The notes: generated from the sequence alone by a model not told the origin. Shown: positions 52,182 through 60,053, counted from the stretch's first letter. The stretch is DNA of 64,000 nt from Paenibacillus_E oryzisoli_A (GCF_050467285.1 NZ_JBCMUN010000014.1:124001-188000), one strand, 5' to 3'. A program made the numbers and translations.

Positions 52182-52688
52182 ATGAGTTATTCATATACCC
52201 GGACCGATACTCAAACCGTCACTTATGCTAACGTACGTGCCGTAAACGATAAAATTATCGCTGACTTAGAATATGTGCTAACACTATATCCGAGCGTATT
52301 CACAAAGGATCGCCTGGGAAATTGGAAGCATGATTTTTATCATTGGATGTATAACGGATATATCAGCACAATCCAGGTTCAATTTCATAAAAACGGAGCA
52401 TGTTTCTATGAAATTAAATACGACATTAAAACGGATGGATCCATCAATAATGATCAAAACACGGGACGGATTCGTGGAAATCTCGATGGAGCTACCACAA
52501 GTATTGTCGTCACTTGGACGAATAAGTGGATGTCTTTAACGCCTGAAGAGCAGCAAGCTTTTTACAAGTCGCTAAAACAGCCTTGGGGACCGGTCGGAAA
52601 AACCAATTATGCCACTGGACTCATTGAAAAAACGGACAAGCAATATTCAAGTGGCTCGTTTGGCGTGCAGCGCTCAATCCTAGGGTGA
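52182..52688 (+). CDS. cap7: CBASS bacterial HORMA-domain protein (Cap7)
   Basis: A 168-residue protein with the pattern of bacterial HORMA family 1: MSYSYTRTDTQTVTYANVRA at the start, GYISTIQVQFHKNG in the centre and the YSSGSFGVQRSILG safety-belt-like C-terminus. In type III CBASS the HORMA protein detects a peptide signal, closes, binds the CD-NTase and switches on synthesis. RBS AAAGAGGAGGAAGAACA. It overlaps the GTG frame of the next gene. Identification is by pattern and position. Confidence 0.85.
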   Translation: MSYSYTRTDTQTVTYANVRAVNDKIIADLEYVLTLYPSVFTKDRLGNWKHDFYHWMYNGYISTIQVQFHKNGACFYEIKYDIKTDGSINNDQNTGRIRGNLDGATTSIVVTWTNKWMSLTPEEQQAFYKSLKQPWGPVGKTNYATGLIEKTDKQYSSGSFGVQRSILG

Positions 52689-52693
52689 TTTAT

Positions 52694-53872
52694 ATGCGGA
52701 TAACCTTAGTAGATGACCTGAAAAGGCACTGTGGAGAGGTCGAATGTGATTTTGATGCGATTATGACGCAAGCGGAACAACTGGGCGGAGATATCTTCGC
52801 CAGTTCCGTTTCAATATTGGAAGAGCACATCGGCTTCGCGATCACGGAATCATCGAAAGTCGATGTCCATAAATACTTGCGTCAATTTATGGCGATGGGC
52901 GAATCGAAGGCGCAATTACTCATTCAGATTAAAAATAATGATAAGAAAACGAGGGACAAAGCTGTGCTAGTTGATATCACCTCTACAAGTTTTGAAGAAG
53001 TTGTCACCTTTCCAAATAAACAGTACCAAGAACGATTTGAACGGCTAGTAGGTCTCGATGCGCTAAAAAAACAAGTGCAAAAGGAAGCAGCTGTTTTGCT
53101 TGCTCCTGAGCTTCTGCAAAGGTGGAGCAAGCAGCACCATGGAGTCGAGCTTTCTGCGCTTCGCGCTTTTCGTGACCGATATCCGTTTATGATCTTTGAA
53201 GGAGATGTGGGAACTGGAAAAACTGAATTTGCTGAAACGTTCGGTGCCTCGATTGCCGATGCTATCAATAAAAAAGTGACGCTTGCTCGAATGAGCATGA
53301 AAAGCAGAGGTAACGGCGTCGTAGGCGAGATGAGTAAACTAATATCCAAAGCTTTTCAGGATGCTAAAGCTATCTCAGATAGTTCAAAAGCGCCAGTTAT
53401 TTTGCTTTTAGATGAAGCGGACTCTCTTGCGCAATCTCGTGAGGAAGCGCAGATGCACCATGAAGATAGAGCAGGAGTCAACTCTCTTATTCAGGGAATC
53501 GACCATGTACGGGACGCTTCAAATCCGATATTGGTTGTATTTTGCACCAACCGCTCTCAAGCAATTGATCCGGCAATTAAGCGCCGCGCTGCTGTCATCC
53601 ATACATTCACACGCCCAAATTTAGAGCAGCGCTTGCATGTGTTCCAAAGTCATTTTAAAGAGCTCAACTTGCGACCCGAGCAGCATATGGAATTAGCCGA
53701 ATTATCCGGGGGGATTGAAGGTAGAAGCTACGGATTTACGTATTCCGACCTTATCACTCGCGTAATCCCGCAAGCGGTATTTACCGCATTCCCGGATTCA
53801 AAGATAACGTTTGAAATAATAAAAAATATGGTGTTGCAGCTTAAGCCGACTCCGCCGTTTAAAGAAGGGTGA
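52694..53872 (+). CDS. cap6: CBASS TRIP13-like AAA+ ATPase (Cap6)
   Basis: A 392-residue AAA+ protein. Walker A is GDVGTGKT (170-177), Walker B LLLDEAD (about 236-242), and sensor and arginine-finger regions follow (VVFCTNRSQAIDPAIKRRA). The N-terminal 130 residues form a substrate-contact region. TRIP13/Pch2-like ATPases open closed HORMA proteins and so turn CBASS signalling off. ATG at 52694 follows AGGGTGATTTAT; a GTG at 52685 overlapping cap7 is possible. It lies 6 bp before the effector gene. Confidence 0.92.
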   Translation: MRITLVDDLKRHCGEVECDFDAIMTQAEQLGGDIFASSVSILEEHIGFAITESSKVDVHKYLRQFMAMGESKAQLLIQIKNNDKKTRDKAVLVDITSTSFEEVVTFPNKQYQERFERLVGLDALKKQVQKEAAVLLAPELLQRWSKQHHGVELSALRAFRDRYPFMIFEGDVGTGKTEFAETFGASIADAINKKVTLARMSMKSRGNGVVGEMSKLISKAFQDAKAISDSSKAPVILLLDEADSLAQSREEAQMHHEDRAGVNSLIQGIDHVRDASNPILVVFCTNRSQAIDPAIKRRAAVIHTFTRPNLEQRLHVFQSHFKELNLRPEQHMELAELSGGIEGRSYGFTYSDLITRVIPQAVFTAFPDSKITFEIIKNMVLQLKPTPPFKEG

Positions 53873-53878
53873 GACAAA

Positions 53879-55366
53879 ATGGGGGGCAAAAAAGCGGAGC
53901 TTATTTCTAAGATGGATAGACAAAGAAAACATGCAGTGATTTTTGTTCATGGGCTGCACGGGGATCCTGAAGGTACCTGGAGACAAAGCAAGAAGTCTAA
54001 AACGTTGCCGGAATTATTGGCGTTGGATGAAAAACTGAATGCCATTGATGTGTACAGCTTTGGGTATCCCAGCAATCTTGTCGTTAATTATGATTTTAGA
54101 GAAGTAAGCAAGATCCTACATTCCGAAATCAAAGCTCATCTTACCGCCAAAGATATTATTTTTATTGCGCATAGTATGGGCGGTTTGGTTGTTCAACAAT
54201 ATTTGATTGACCAGTTTGAGCAGTTCAATACTACAGCAGTAAAACAAGTACAAGGTATTATCTATATGGCGGTCCCTTTTGATGGATCTTCTAAAGCAAA
54301 CATCGCTTCTTGGTTCGTACCTTATCATAAGCAAGTTAACAGTTTGATCGCAAATAATCCTCTGCTTCAGGATCTAAGAGAGAGTTGGGTCAAATATGTT
54401 TTCCGTGGCGGACAAGAAAATCTGCCGGATGCAATTCGGTGTACGATTTCACAGCTTGCTTTGTATGGAGCACGCGATTGGATTGTATCTAAGAAATCAG
54501 CTTCGCCCTTTCATGTAGGTGCGGAAGTAATAGCATCTGATACGGGACATAAGGATATTTGCAAAATTGACCAATTCAGTACCGAATACAAGCATATTAA
54601 AAAATTTGTTTTGGATAATATCACAACCCAAATAACATCTATACCAATGATTGTCCATGTTTATGGGTGGGACAAGCAAGGCTTTAAAGAAGAGCCCCAC
54701 TATCCGTTAGATTGGACAAAGTATTTTCAAATTTCTGCTTCCTCGCGCATATTGCCGAGTCAAGATATTTGGGCGAATGAAATTCAGCCACAGATTAATT
54801 TTGTATCAAAAGAGTGGTCCGAGAAGTGGGCAAAACAGGGCGGGATTGTACGTGTATATGCAAAATTATGCCTTACTGGCGCTCTGCTTTTGGGTTCTCG
54901 ATTGTCTTTTACTAAGGGGGTAAAATTGGAAGTAGAGCATTATGGGCAAATCTGGTCTGGGGATAAAGATGATCCAAGCTATACTGTAAGACCCATATAT
55001 ATGCCTGGCAACTCGTCGGAAAGTAAGCGAGCTGTATTAATCCTTAGTGTAACGAAAGATATTCATAGCGAAGTGGAACAACATTTAGGTTCCACGCATT
55101 CGAAATTTAAAAAGATAATTAATTTACTGCCGGCGACCGGACCGGGACGCGACAGTGTGGGAGACAATAAGCAGGCTCTTTCATTCGCAATCTCGGTTAA
55201 AAATGAGATCGAGCAACTGAAAAGTGAAGGAATCAATGAAATTCATTTGTATTTAAATACACCGTTAAGTGTTGCGTTATTTGTTGGTCATCGATTAACC
55301 GCATCATGTCCAATACAAACGTTTGAATTTAATGGAAGTGGTTATGTTCCTTCATGTCAAATATAA
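53879..55366 (+). CDS. CBASS effector: alpha/beta-hydrolase fused to a SAVED-like domain
   Basis: A 495-residue two-domain protein. Residues 15-245 form an alpha/beta-hydrolase: oxyanion loop VHGLHG (23-28), nucleophile S99 in AHSMGG, acid D200 (GARDWIV) and H224 (DTGHKD), a complete triad. Residues about 250-495 look like a SAVED domain, which senses cyclic oligonucleotides (AVLILSVTKDI, then GINEIHLYLNTPLSVALFVG and a YVP end). The fold suggests an esterase, lipase or phospholipase activated by the CD-NTase product. It is last in the CBASS operon and replaces the more usual nuclease or TIR-SAVED effector. The substrate is unknown. Confidence 0.82.
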   Translation: MGGKKAELISKMDRQRKHAVIFVHGLHGDPEGTWRQSKKSKTLPELLALDEKLNAIDVYSFGYPSNLVVNYDFREVSKILHSEIKAHLTAKDIIFIAHSMGGLVVQQYLIDQFEQFNTTAVKQVQGIIYMAVPFDGSSKANIASWFVPYHKQVNSLIANNPLLQDLRESWVKYVFRGGQENLPDAIRCTISQLALYGARDWIVSKKSASPFHVGAEVIASDTGHKDICKIDQFSTEYKHIKKFVLDNITTQITSIPMIVHVYGWDKQGFKEEPHYPLDWTKYFQISASSRILPSQDIWANEIQPQINFVSKEWSEKWAKQGGIVRVYAKLCLTGALLLGSRLSFTKGVKLEVEHYGQIWSGDKDDPSYTVRPIYMPGNSSESKRAVLILSVTKDIHSEVEQHLGSTHSKFKKIINLLPATGPGRDSVGDNKQALSFAISVKNEIEQLKSEGINEIHLYLNTPLSVALFVGHRLTASCPIQTFEFNGSGYVPSCQI

Positions 55367-55376
55367 TTTGATTATA

Positions 55377-55406
55377 AAACCAGAAGGATACCCTTTTGGT
55401 TTTTTT
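55377..55406 (+). terminator. Terminator of the CBASS operon
   Basis: AAACCAGAAGG pairs with CCTTTTGGTTT (one wobble), followed by TTTTTT. Confidence 0.8.
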
Positions 55407-55459
55407 CTTAATTCGAGAAATACCTTTAAGGGAGATTATTACAAATAACAGGTGAGAAC

Positions 55460-56014
55460 ATGATACAATTACTAAAATTCATTGTCATTCGGATTTTTGG
55501 AAGATCTTTTGATGCTGTCGGACTTAGTATCGTCATTAACATTCTATTCATAGGTTTAATTACTTTATTGTTTGGATTTGCCCCACTTTTACATCTCCCC
55601 CTTATTATAATTTTTCTGTTAGATTTATCATATTTATTTAGAGCAGTATGGTGGGTGAAAAGGGTAGGGAAAAAAGAGGAGGTACTTGGTTACTTAAGAT
55701 TTGACAAAACGATAGAAATTCATATAGCAGCTTTAAATTCACCGATTACTTTCCAAAGAAAGCTTACTCGTACAATACGTTATGCCCAAAAGAATGGTTA
55801 TTTCCTAGAATATACTTCGGGTTATATGACTTATGGTAAAGTTATTCGAAAATTTGGGGATGCTGTCATTTCTATAAAGACACTTGGAGTTTTAGGACAA
55901 ATATGGAGCGGAGGACTTGCTTCTACTTTCACTGGTAAAGATTCGAAGTATAACGTAGCTCATCCTCTTAAAGTTCTGTTAGACCCAAGAAAGCTCGGTA
56001 AATTTCAAAACTGA
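55460..56014 (+). CDS. Two-helix membrane protein at the element right end
   Basis: A 184-residue protein with two membrane helices (about 20-38 and 42-62) followed by a soluble basic C-terminal half (about 65-184). RBS ACAGGTGAGAAC. A terminator separates it from the CBASS operon, so it is probably an independent gene rather than a CBASS part. No family recognised. Confidence 0.62.
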   Translation: MIQLLKFIVIRIFGRSFDAVGLSIVINILFIGLITLLFGFAPLLHLPLIIIFLLDLSYLFRAVWWVKRVGKKEEVLGYLRFDKTIEIHIAALNSPITFQRKLTRTIRYAQKNGYFLEYTSGYMTYGKVIRKFGDAVISIKTLGVLGQIWSGGLASTFTGKDSKYNVAHPLKVLLDPRKLGKFQN

Positions 56015-56049
56015 AAAGTCGCCGACAGAGAATATCGCTCTCGATTTTT

Positions 56050-56080
56050 CGGTAACAACGCGGTAACAATCCGGTAACAA
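56050..56080 (+). promoter_or_regulatory. Right arm-type repeats of the integrase
   Basis: CGGTAACAACG, CGGTAACAATC and CGGTAACAAAA follow each other at 11-bp steps, 118 bp inside the right att repeat. They match the left-end set at 20595-20625. More degenerate GATAAC/GATAAT copies follow up to 56180. Confidence 0.65.
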
Positions 56081-56197
56081 AATACCGATAATGCCCCGGA
56101 TTTAGCGATAACCCGAGATAATGGAAAACGCCGAAAACCCAGACGGGACAAGGCATCCAGGACTTTCCGATAACCAGCGATAACGGGTTGATGAACC

Positions 56198-56241
56198 CTG
56201 GCAGCGATGAGGTCAGGGGTTCGATCCCCCTAGGCTCCATA
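56198..56241 (+). repeat. attR: 44-bp direct repeat of the tRNA-Ala 3' end
   Basis: Exact copy of 20480-20523. It lacks the 5' part of a tRNA gene, so it is a boundary repeat, not a functional tRNA. Confidence 0.95.
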
Positions 56242-56249
56242 CGAATAAT

Positions 56250-56279
56250 AACAACCATCCACTTGGATGGTTGTTTTTC
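56250..56279 (+). terminator. Original tRNA-Ala terminator, displaced by the element
   Basis: ACAACCATCC, ACTT loop, GGATGGTTGT, then TTTTC, just after attR. In the empty chromosome it would follow the tRNA gene. Confidence 0.85.
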
Positions 56280-56317
56280 GTATGACCCGTAACCCAGGGG
56301 CTCGCCCCCTCACCATT

Positions 56318-56719
56318 TTATGCAGGATTCACCGCAAAAATAGAATGAACATTTCCTTCCGGATCGCCGAAGAAGCCGGCCGTATGCCCCCAAGGCTTGA
56401 TTTGTGGAGCTGTCACGTCAATGGCTCCCTTCGAAACGAACTCATCGTACAAGGCGTATACTTGATCTGGCGAATCACATTGGAAATTAAGCTCGAACGC
56501 TTGTCCTTTGCGACTTTCCGTAAAAGAAGAATAGCCATTGGTATTGTCCGCCATTAATGATTTGGAGCAGATGGCTAATCTCACGCCAGCATTGTTAAAT
56601 TCTACGTAATGCTCCTCTTCGATAACAATTTCAAATCCCAAGACTTCCTGATAAAACCGGGCCAAGCGAGAAACATCATCAGCTAATAAAGTAAGACCTT
56701 CCAGCTTTACTATTTTCAT
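56318..56719 (-). CDS. VOC family (glyoxalase-like) protein
   Basis: A 133-residue VOC-fold protein with two beta-alpha-beta-beta-beta modules (LEGLTLLADDVSRLARFYQEVLGFE; IKPWGHTAGFFGDPEGNVHSIFA). Members are metal-dependent lyases, dioxygenases or resistance proteins; the substrate cannot be told. RBS GGAGGAGTGGTACGCA. It is backbone DNA just outside attR, divergent from the GH16 gene. Confidence 0.9.
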   Translation of the reverse strand: MKIVKLEGLTLLADDVSRLARFYQEVLGFEIVIEEEHYVEFNNAGVRLAICSKSLMADNTNGYSSFTESRKGQAFELNFQCDSPDQVYALYDEFVSKGAIDVTAPQIKPWGHTAGFFGDPEGNVHSIFAVNPA

Positions 56720-56831
56720 TGCGTACCACTCCTCCAGTCATTTCCAATAATTATAGAACGTTTGTTCCATACCATACAATAGACATGTTATACTATTTAT
56801 AGAACAGATGGATGAGTTGGAGGCATGAACG

Positions 56832-57644
56832 ATGAACAATTGTGATTTTCCAAGAAACGATCTAGAAAAGGTTGGCTATAGCTTAGTGTTTCATGATGAT
56901 TTCGATACGGACGAGCTCGACCGAACGAAGTGGTTGCCTTACTATTTACCTCAGTGGAGCAATCGAAAGCACTCAGCAGCCAGCTACACCATAGCTGATA
57001 GCCAACTCATTCTTCAAATAACGGAAGACCAATTACCGTGGTGCCCTGAATTTAATGGAGATGTGAAAGTAAGCAACCTCCAAACTGGTGTTTTTTCTGG
57101 GCCCTTAGGTAGCAAGCATGGTCAACACAAATTCTCAAGCGACTGTCTTGTTCGAGAAGAACAACCGGGCACACAGTTATTTACTCCGCAGTATGGATAT
57201 TTTGAATTACGGGCAAAAGGTGTTGGGAGTCCTAACAATGTTTGCGCGTTTTGGATGATTGGTTTCGAAGATCTTCCGGATCGATCAGGTGAAATCTGTC
57301 CATTTGAATTAAAGGGCTGGCATGTTGAAAATGGCACGTGTACGTTAGGCTTTGGCATCCATCCATTCGGCGATCCGACGCTGGAAGAAGAGTTTTTCGA
57401 GAAGCCGTTTGATATCGATCCGACGAAGTATCATATATATGCTGTCGATTGGACGGAGCACGGCGTGGAATTTTATATCGATAACAAACTTATTCATCGT
57501 TCCAAGCAATCACCGCAATATCCGATGCAATTGATGCTGAACATTTATGAGATCCCCTCATCAGAGAGTGGTTCTAGTACTGCGCCTGTATATCCTAGTG
57601 AGTTTGCGATCGATTATATTCGTTGTTATGTTACTAAACAATAG
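56832..57644 (+). CDS. GH16-like protein with altered catalytic motif
   Basis: A 270-residue beta-jelly-roll protein of the GH16/laminarinase type: FHDDFDTDELDRTKWLPYYL, TPQYGYFELRAKG and VDWTEHGVEFYIDNKLIH. GH16 enzymes use an ExDxxE motif; here the matching place reads EICPFE (E154-E159), with Cys at the Asp position. The acids are kept and the auxiliary Asp is lost, so hydrolysis may be weak or changed. No signal peptide, so probably cytoplasmic. RBS GGAGGCATGAACG. It is followed 9 bp later by the SF0329-type gene. Confidence 0.82.
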   Translation: MNNCDFPRNDLEKVGYSLVFHDDFDTDELDRTKWLPYYLPQWSNRKHSAASYTIADSQLILQITEDQLPWCPEFNGDVKVSNLQTGVFSGPLGSKHGQHKFSSDCLVREEQPGTQLFTPQYGYFELRAKGVGSPNNVCAFWMIGFEDLPDRSGEICPFELKGWHVENGTCTLGFGIHPFGDPTLEEEFFEKPFDIDPTKYHIYAVDWTEHGVEFYIDNKLIHRSKQSPQYPMQLMLNIYEIPSSESGSSTAPVYPSEFAIDYIRCYVTKQ

Positions 57645-57653
57645 GAGAATATC

Positions 57654-58223
57654 ATGTCCTGGAGCAAATTAAAGCAGCAATTGGAGAGCTTTCTCAGTCC
57701 TTCGTTACAAGGGAAAGTGGAATACCGTGCAACCGGCTATCGTTATTTGCCCGATAAAGCAGGGATTTGTTATATCGCGGTTGATAAAAAAAATATACTG
57801 AACATGAGCGATGCGACTACCGTCATCAAATGGTATCAATCGGAGCAGGAAATAAAAAATGACGCGAGCATCGATATTCCGATCAGCCATGAACAAATCG
57901 AAGCTGTAAGAATGAATACGGAGGGGAAAATTCCGGAAGATCGTTTAATCGTAATTGCGCGAAGCAGAGTAATCTCCGAGTTGGCCAAAGAACTTTTGGC
58001 AGCACAGTCTTCCCTCAGTAAATCCAATTTTATGACTGCAGCTACTAAGTTTTTATCCTCATCTATTGAAGAGAGCATCGAAAGCAAGGATATATTATTG
58101 AATATTTTGGCATTGATGGACAGGCGAGTTGGGAAAAAGCGGATTGTAAACATGTCCGAAAAAATCAAGCTAAAGCATCCGGCTGTGCAATATTTTTTTG
58201 AACTGAGGCTTCGTACGTTTTAA
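57654..58223 (+). CDS. SF0329-type protein of unknown function
   Basis: A 189-residue protein starting MSWSKLKQQLESFLSPSLQG, with GYRYLPDKAGICYIAVDKKN and a helical C-terminal half (SSIEESIESKDILLNILALMDRRVGKKR). I recall this as the SF0329 family, widespread and uncharacterised. RBS TAGGAGAATATC. It directly follows the GH16-like gene and may share its transcript. Confidence 0.7.
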   Translation: MSWSKLKQQLESFLSPSLQGKVEYRATGYRYLPDKAGICYIAVDKKNILNMSDATTVIKWYQSEQEIKNDASIDIPISHEQIEAVRMNTEGKIPEDRLIVIARSRVISELAKELLAAQSSLSKSNFMTAATKFLSSSIEESIESKDILLNILALMDRRVGKKRIVNMSEKIKLKHPAVQYFFELRLRTF

Positions 58224-58227
58224 ACTA

Positions 58228-58253
58228 GCAATGATGAGGTCAGGGTTTCATCC
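58228..58253 (+). repeat. Degenerate third copy of the tRNA-Ala/att sequence
   Basis: About 22 of 26 positions match the tRNA-Ala 3' half (GCA-TGATGAGGTCAGGG-TTC then ATCC). It lies 2 kb to the right of attR and is not part of a full tRNA. It may be the scar of an older insertion at the same target. Confidence 0.6.
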
Positions 58254-58297
58254 ACGCGGATGGAGCCTAGCGTATTTAGAGGCTCCTTTCATCATGC

Positions 58298-58421
58298 GGA
58301 CACTAAAGACCGTTAGCATCGATTATTCGAAATTCTGGCCTTCATACGGTCATTAGTGTCCGTAGGCGAAGGAAATGTCGAAGAAAACCCTGAATACTTC
58401 TTCTAATGGTCATTAGTGTCC
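58298..58421. repeat. Three copies of a GGTCATTAGTGTCC repeat
   Basis: GGTCATTAGTGTCC occurs at 58348-58361 and 58408-58421, 60 bp apart. Its near complement GGACACTAAAGACC is at 58298-58311, so copies one and two form an inverted pair. The last copy overlaps the 3' end of the regulator gene, coding VDTNDH. Confidence 0.7.
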
Positions 58422-59110
58422 ACAAACTCAGTGAATACGGCTTTATTTTCGCTCTTATGGTCAAAATTGACCACTTGATAGGTCCGATAGCGCTGCTGTT
58501 CATTGTGAACAATTAATACATTCATTTCTACAAGCTTGTCTAGTATACGTCTCGTCTGTCTTGTGGAGCGATTCAAGTGCAAGGCAAGTTCATCGGAGCG
58601 AAAAGGCCGAATGGCGCCGCGGGCAAACCGCAAAGTCTCGGCTTCAATCCAACTAAGCGAATGATGGGTTGACATAGACACAAACTTGCCGACAAAGGAC
58701 AAAACCATCTGTCTGATAACTTCCGGCTCTTCCTCGATGGATAAGTAGGCCACAGGCAGGAACAGCCAATCTCCCAGCACGAGGTGCGCTTGTTTCTTGC
58801 ATAAATCCTTGAATCTCCATGATTCGATATCTCTGGCGTGCGATCGGTAACCGTGGATTTCGATACAACCTCTGGCTCCGCCGGGCATATAGGCTAGATC
58901 CAGATAACGACATCGGTTGCCATAATCACGAACCTCCCATTCCGCATACAAATGATTAAAGTTACCTATGGCTGGATACCAGATCGTCCTCAAAAACTCC
59001 TTCGTGCCATGCCCAATCTCCTTTTGTAGTATTTCGCGTCTTCTCAGATTTTTTTCTACAGCAAGTTGATCATGAAGCCATTGATTCAGCTTGATCTCAA
59101 AAACACTCAT
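58403..59110 (-). CDS. Regulator with a nuclease-like fold and winged helix
   Basis: A 235-residue protein. Residues 60-150 look like a PD-(D/E)XK/Vsr-type fold (RYLDLAYMPGGARGCIEIHGY, then RFKDLCKKQAHLVLGDWLFL), but the catalytic Lys of the E-x-K motif is replaced by His (EIH). Residues 155-225 form a winged helix (FRSDELALHLNRSTRQTRRILDKLVEMNVLIV). It is most likely a DNA-binding regulator rather than an active nuclease. The inverted repeat at 59144-59191 lies in its leader. RBS GAAGGGAGTACTG. Confidence 0.65.
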   Translation of the reverse strand: MSVFEIKLNQWLHDQLAVEKNLRRREILQKEIGHGTKEFLRTIWYPAIGNFNHLYAEWEVRDYGNRCRYLDLAYMPGGARGCIEIHGYRSHARDIESWRFKDLCKKQAHLVLGDWLFLPVAYLSIEEEPEVIRQMVLSFVGKFVSMSTHHSLSWIEAETLRFARGAIRPFRSDELALHLNRSTRQTRRILDKLVEMNVLIVHNEQQRYRTYQVVNFDHKSENKAVFTEFVDTNDH

Positions 59111-59143
59111 CAGTACTCCCTTCTTTCGGTCCGGAAAATTAAA

Positions 59144-59191
59144 ATGCCGCCTTGATCCGGAATCGCAAGAGACTCCCGATCAAAGCGGCAT
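59144..59191 (-). promoter_or_regulatory. Long inverted repeat with T-tract in a gene leader (possible attenuator)
   Basis: ATGCCGC-TTGATC-GG pairs with CC-GATCAA-GCGGCAT over 15 of 17 positions. On the minus strand it is followed by TTTAATTTT, 34 nt before the start of the regulator gene. It could be an attenuator, or a terminator for an upstream transcript. Confidence 0.5.
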
Positions 59192-59388
59192 GTGCTTCAC
59201 GCCAATACATAATTTTACATTAGTATATTTCATGCGTTCAGCTTTAGCAATAATTTTTAATATTTCAATTATCCGCACAAAATCTAGCACTTTCATCTAC
59301 TAATCCCGGAATCATAGGGAAATCTGACCAGAACCTCGCATTCCTTTCAAACATATACTGGAGTAAAACAAGCTAAGGGGGAAACCTC

Positions 59389-59985
59389 TTGTCCAACAAA
59401 CATATTAGGTGGCAGCCTTCCAAACTTTCCAAGCAGGAAAGGCAAGGGCTGAACGCGCACAAAAGCGGTGTGCTGTGGCTGACGGGGCTTTCCGCCTCAG
59501 GTAAATCCACGCTCGCATATGAAGTGGAACGAATGTTATTTTCCCAGAATGTGCGTGCCTACGTACTGGACGGAGATAATCTTCGTCATGGCTTAAACGG
59601 CAATTTGGGATTTTCTCCCGAAGACCGCAGCGAGAATATTCGAAGAACGGCAGAAGCGGCTAAGCTTCTTGTCGACGCGGGGATCATCGCCATCGTTGCC
59701 TTGATTTCGCCATATCGGGCCGATCGGGATCGGGCGCGCGCCCTGTTCGCCCCTGGCGAATTCATCGAAATTTTTGTAGATTGCCCTCTGCAAATTTGCG
59801 AAGAACGCGATCCTAAAGGATTGTACGTGAAAGCCAGGTCCGGCGCGATCGAGAGCTTTACCGGCATTACAGCGCCTTACGAGGAGCCGCTTAAGCCGGA
59901 GTTGACGATTCCCTCCTCCAGGCAATCCCTGCAAGAATCCATCTCCCAGATCCGACGGTTTCTTATCGAGCATCAAATGATCTAA
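59389..59985 (+). CDS. cysC: Adenylylsulfate kinase
   Basis: A 198-residue APS kinase, close to the family size. The P-loop is GLSASGKS (33-40), followed by DGDNLRHGLNGNLGFSPEDR, the APS-binding ERDPKGLY stretch and FTGITAPYEEPLKPEL. It phosphorylates APS to PAPS in sulfate activation. The start is TTG at 59389 after AGGGGGAAACCTC. No cysND or cysH partner is adjacent; the next gene is a glycosyltransferase, so PAPS could serve sulfation of a surface glycan here rather than cysteine synthesis (inference). Confidence 0.94.
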   Translation: MSNKHIRWQPSKLSKQERQGLNAHKSGVLWLTGLSASGKSTLAYEVERMLFSQNVRAYVLDGDNLRHGLNGNLGFSPEDRSENIRRTAEAAKLLVDAGIIAIVALISPYRADRDRARALFAPGEFIEIFVDCPLQICEERDPKGLYVKARSGAIESFTGITAPYEEPLKPELTIPSSRQSLQESISQIRRFLIEHQMI

Positions 59986-60053
59986 CGCAGGCACCAGCCC
60001 CTCATCATTCGCATAGAATATCAGTATCATTGTGGAGGATGGGGGCTGGGTCT

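Larger units (their letters stand above)
20480..56241. mobile_element. tRNA-Ala-integrated genomic element with a defence island
   Basis: An element of about 35.7 kb bounded by 44-bp exact copies of the tRNA-Ala 3' end. It is more AT-rich than its flanks. A tyrosine integrase gene lies next to the left end and excisionase-like genes are near it. Arm-type repeats lie inside both ends. Cargo includes a phage-type methyltransferase, a resolvase, a second recombinase, RadC, exported proteins, type III restriction-modification and CBASS. No relaxase, TraG/FtsK-type coupling protein, type IV secretion, capsid or terminase genes are seen, so it is neither an evident conjugative element nor a complete prophage. 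At least four broken genes indicate decay. Confidence 0.93.

Noticed and set aside
55460..56014. Membrane protein as a second CBASS effector
   Set aside because: A strong terminator separates it from the CBASS operon and it has its own ribosome site. No CBASS-type membrane effector pattern is seen.
20480..56241. Conjugative element or complete prophage
   Set aside because: No relaxase, coupling ATPase, type IV secretion, terminase, portal or capsid genes are recognisable in the whole interval.
56198..56241. Second tRNA-Ala gene
   Set aside because: Only the 3' half is present; the acceptor 5' strand and D-arm are missing, so it is the right att repeat.
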